Origin: Candidatus Zixiibacteriota bacterium
Lineage (GTDB): Bacteria > Zixibacteria > MSB-5A5 > WJJR01
DNA: 6,253 nucleotides
NCBI GenBank assembly: GCA_014729565.1
Contig: WJJR01000134.1
Coordinates: forward strand, 1 to 6,253
Direction of reading: 5' to 3'
Made by a program: the position numbers and the translations under genes
Shown here: one piece after another, positions 6,149-6,253 of the stretch
How positions within the stretch are numbered: the first letter of the stretch is position 1
Layout: each line of letters opens with the position of its first letter
The notes under the pieces: model-generated
What the model saw: only the letters and a program-made list of their open reading frames with translations
Databases searched by the model: none
Told to the model about the DNA's origin: nothing

Positions 6149-6154
6149 ATTATA
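6149..6154 (-). promoter_or_regulatory. Probable -10 box for the outer membrane protein gene
   Basis: The minus strand reads TATAAT, a perfect -10 consensus. Transcription would start near 6142, about 30 nt ahead of ATG 6110, and would exclude the TTG at 6149. The best -35 candidate at a normal distance (GTAACC, 17-nt spacer) matches only half of the consensus. Confidence 0.45.
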
Positions 6155-6209
6155 CGCCCGGAGTCCGATAAGGTTACGTCTCACCGGACATTTTGCCATT
6201 CGCCGTCCC

Positions 6210-6253
6210 TTATTCGGCCATCCGGTTGGCGGTCACGTCGATGGCAATGCCGC
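6210..6253 (-). CDS. Possible 3' end of an unidentified gene
   Basis: On the minus strand the frame entering from the right edge reads GIAIDVTANRMAE and then TAA (6212-6210). It lies upstream of, and in the same direction as, the outer membrane protein gene, with 99 bp between its stop and ATG 6110. Thirteen residues are too few to recognise a family. The alternative is that this stretch is non-coding. Confidence 0.4.
   Translation of the reverse strand, partial: GIAIDVTANRMAE

Noticed and set aside
6144..6149. TTGACA on the minus strand as a -35 box for the outer membrane protein gene
   Set aside because: It has no -10 match at 16-18 nt (ATGTGC). The overlapping TATAAT just upstream is a better promoter element.

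Overview
The window looks like a chromosomal piece of a moderately GC-rich bacterium with an outer membrane. The evidence for an outer membrane is a protein with an N-terminal signal sequence, an Omp85-type barrel and a terminal phenylalanine. Protein style (a split FeoB with a Clostridium-like permease half, and a bactofilin-like repeat joined to an Omp85 barrel) would fit a lineage of the FCB group or a neighbouring candidate phylum. That placement is an impression, not something the sequence proves. I see no mobile element, CRISPR array, RNA gene or prophage gene.

Layout. (1) Positions 2-445, plus strand: the 3' part of an HD-domain hydrolase gene cut by the left edge. (2) Positions 460-3386, minus strand: a compact ferrous iron uptake operon. 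It reads, in transcription order, a DtxR/MntR-family regulator, feoA, the FeoB GTPase and the FeoB permease. FeoB is encoded as two proteins by two genes that overlap in an ATGA. A perfect 16-bp palindrome (CAGGGTAATTACCCTG) lies just in front of the regulator's start codon and is the likely autoregulatory operator of the whole operon. (3) Positions 3387-3592: a regulatory region of about 200 bp between divergent genes, holding that operator and a second, 12-bp palindrome. (4) Positions 3593-4525, plus strand: a VOC-superfamily protein followed after 33 bp by a divergent peptide deformylase. (5) Positions 4551-6110, minus strand: an exported protein with three 19-residue beta-solenoid repeats followed by an Omp85-like barrel. 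(6) Positions 6210-6253, minus strand: probably the last 13 codons of another gene.

How the parts work together. FeoA and the two FeoB halves would form an inner-membrane Fe(II) transporter. The regulator would sense intracellular metal and shut the operon off when metal is sufficient. Its metal-site residues mix the manganese type (D9, E12) with the iron type (C101), which fits the iron-transport context. The VOC protein and deformylase both belong to families that use a divalent metal, often Fe(II), but a functional link to the iron operon is only a guess. The most unusual items are the split of FeoB inside its helical regulatory domain, the hybrid metal site with its operator, and the solenoid-plus-barrel outer membrane protein, which has no recognisable POTRA domain.
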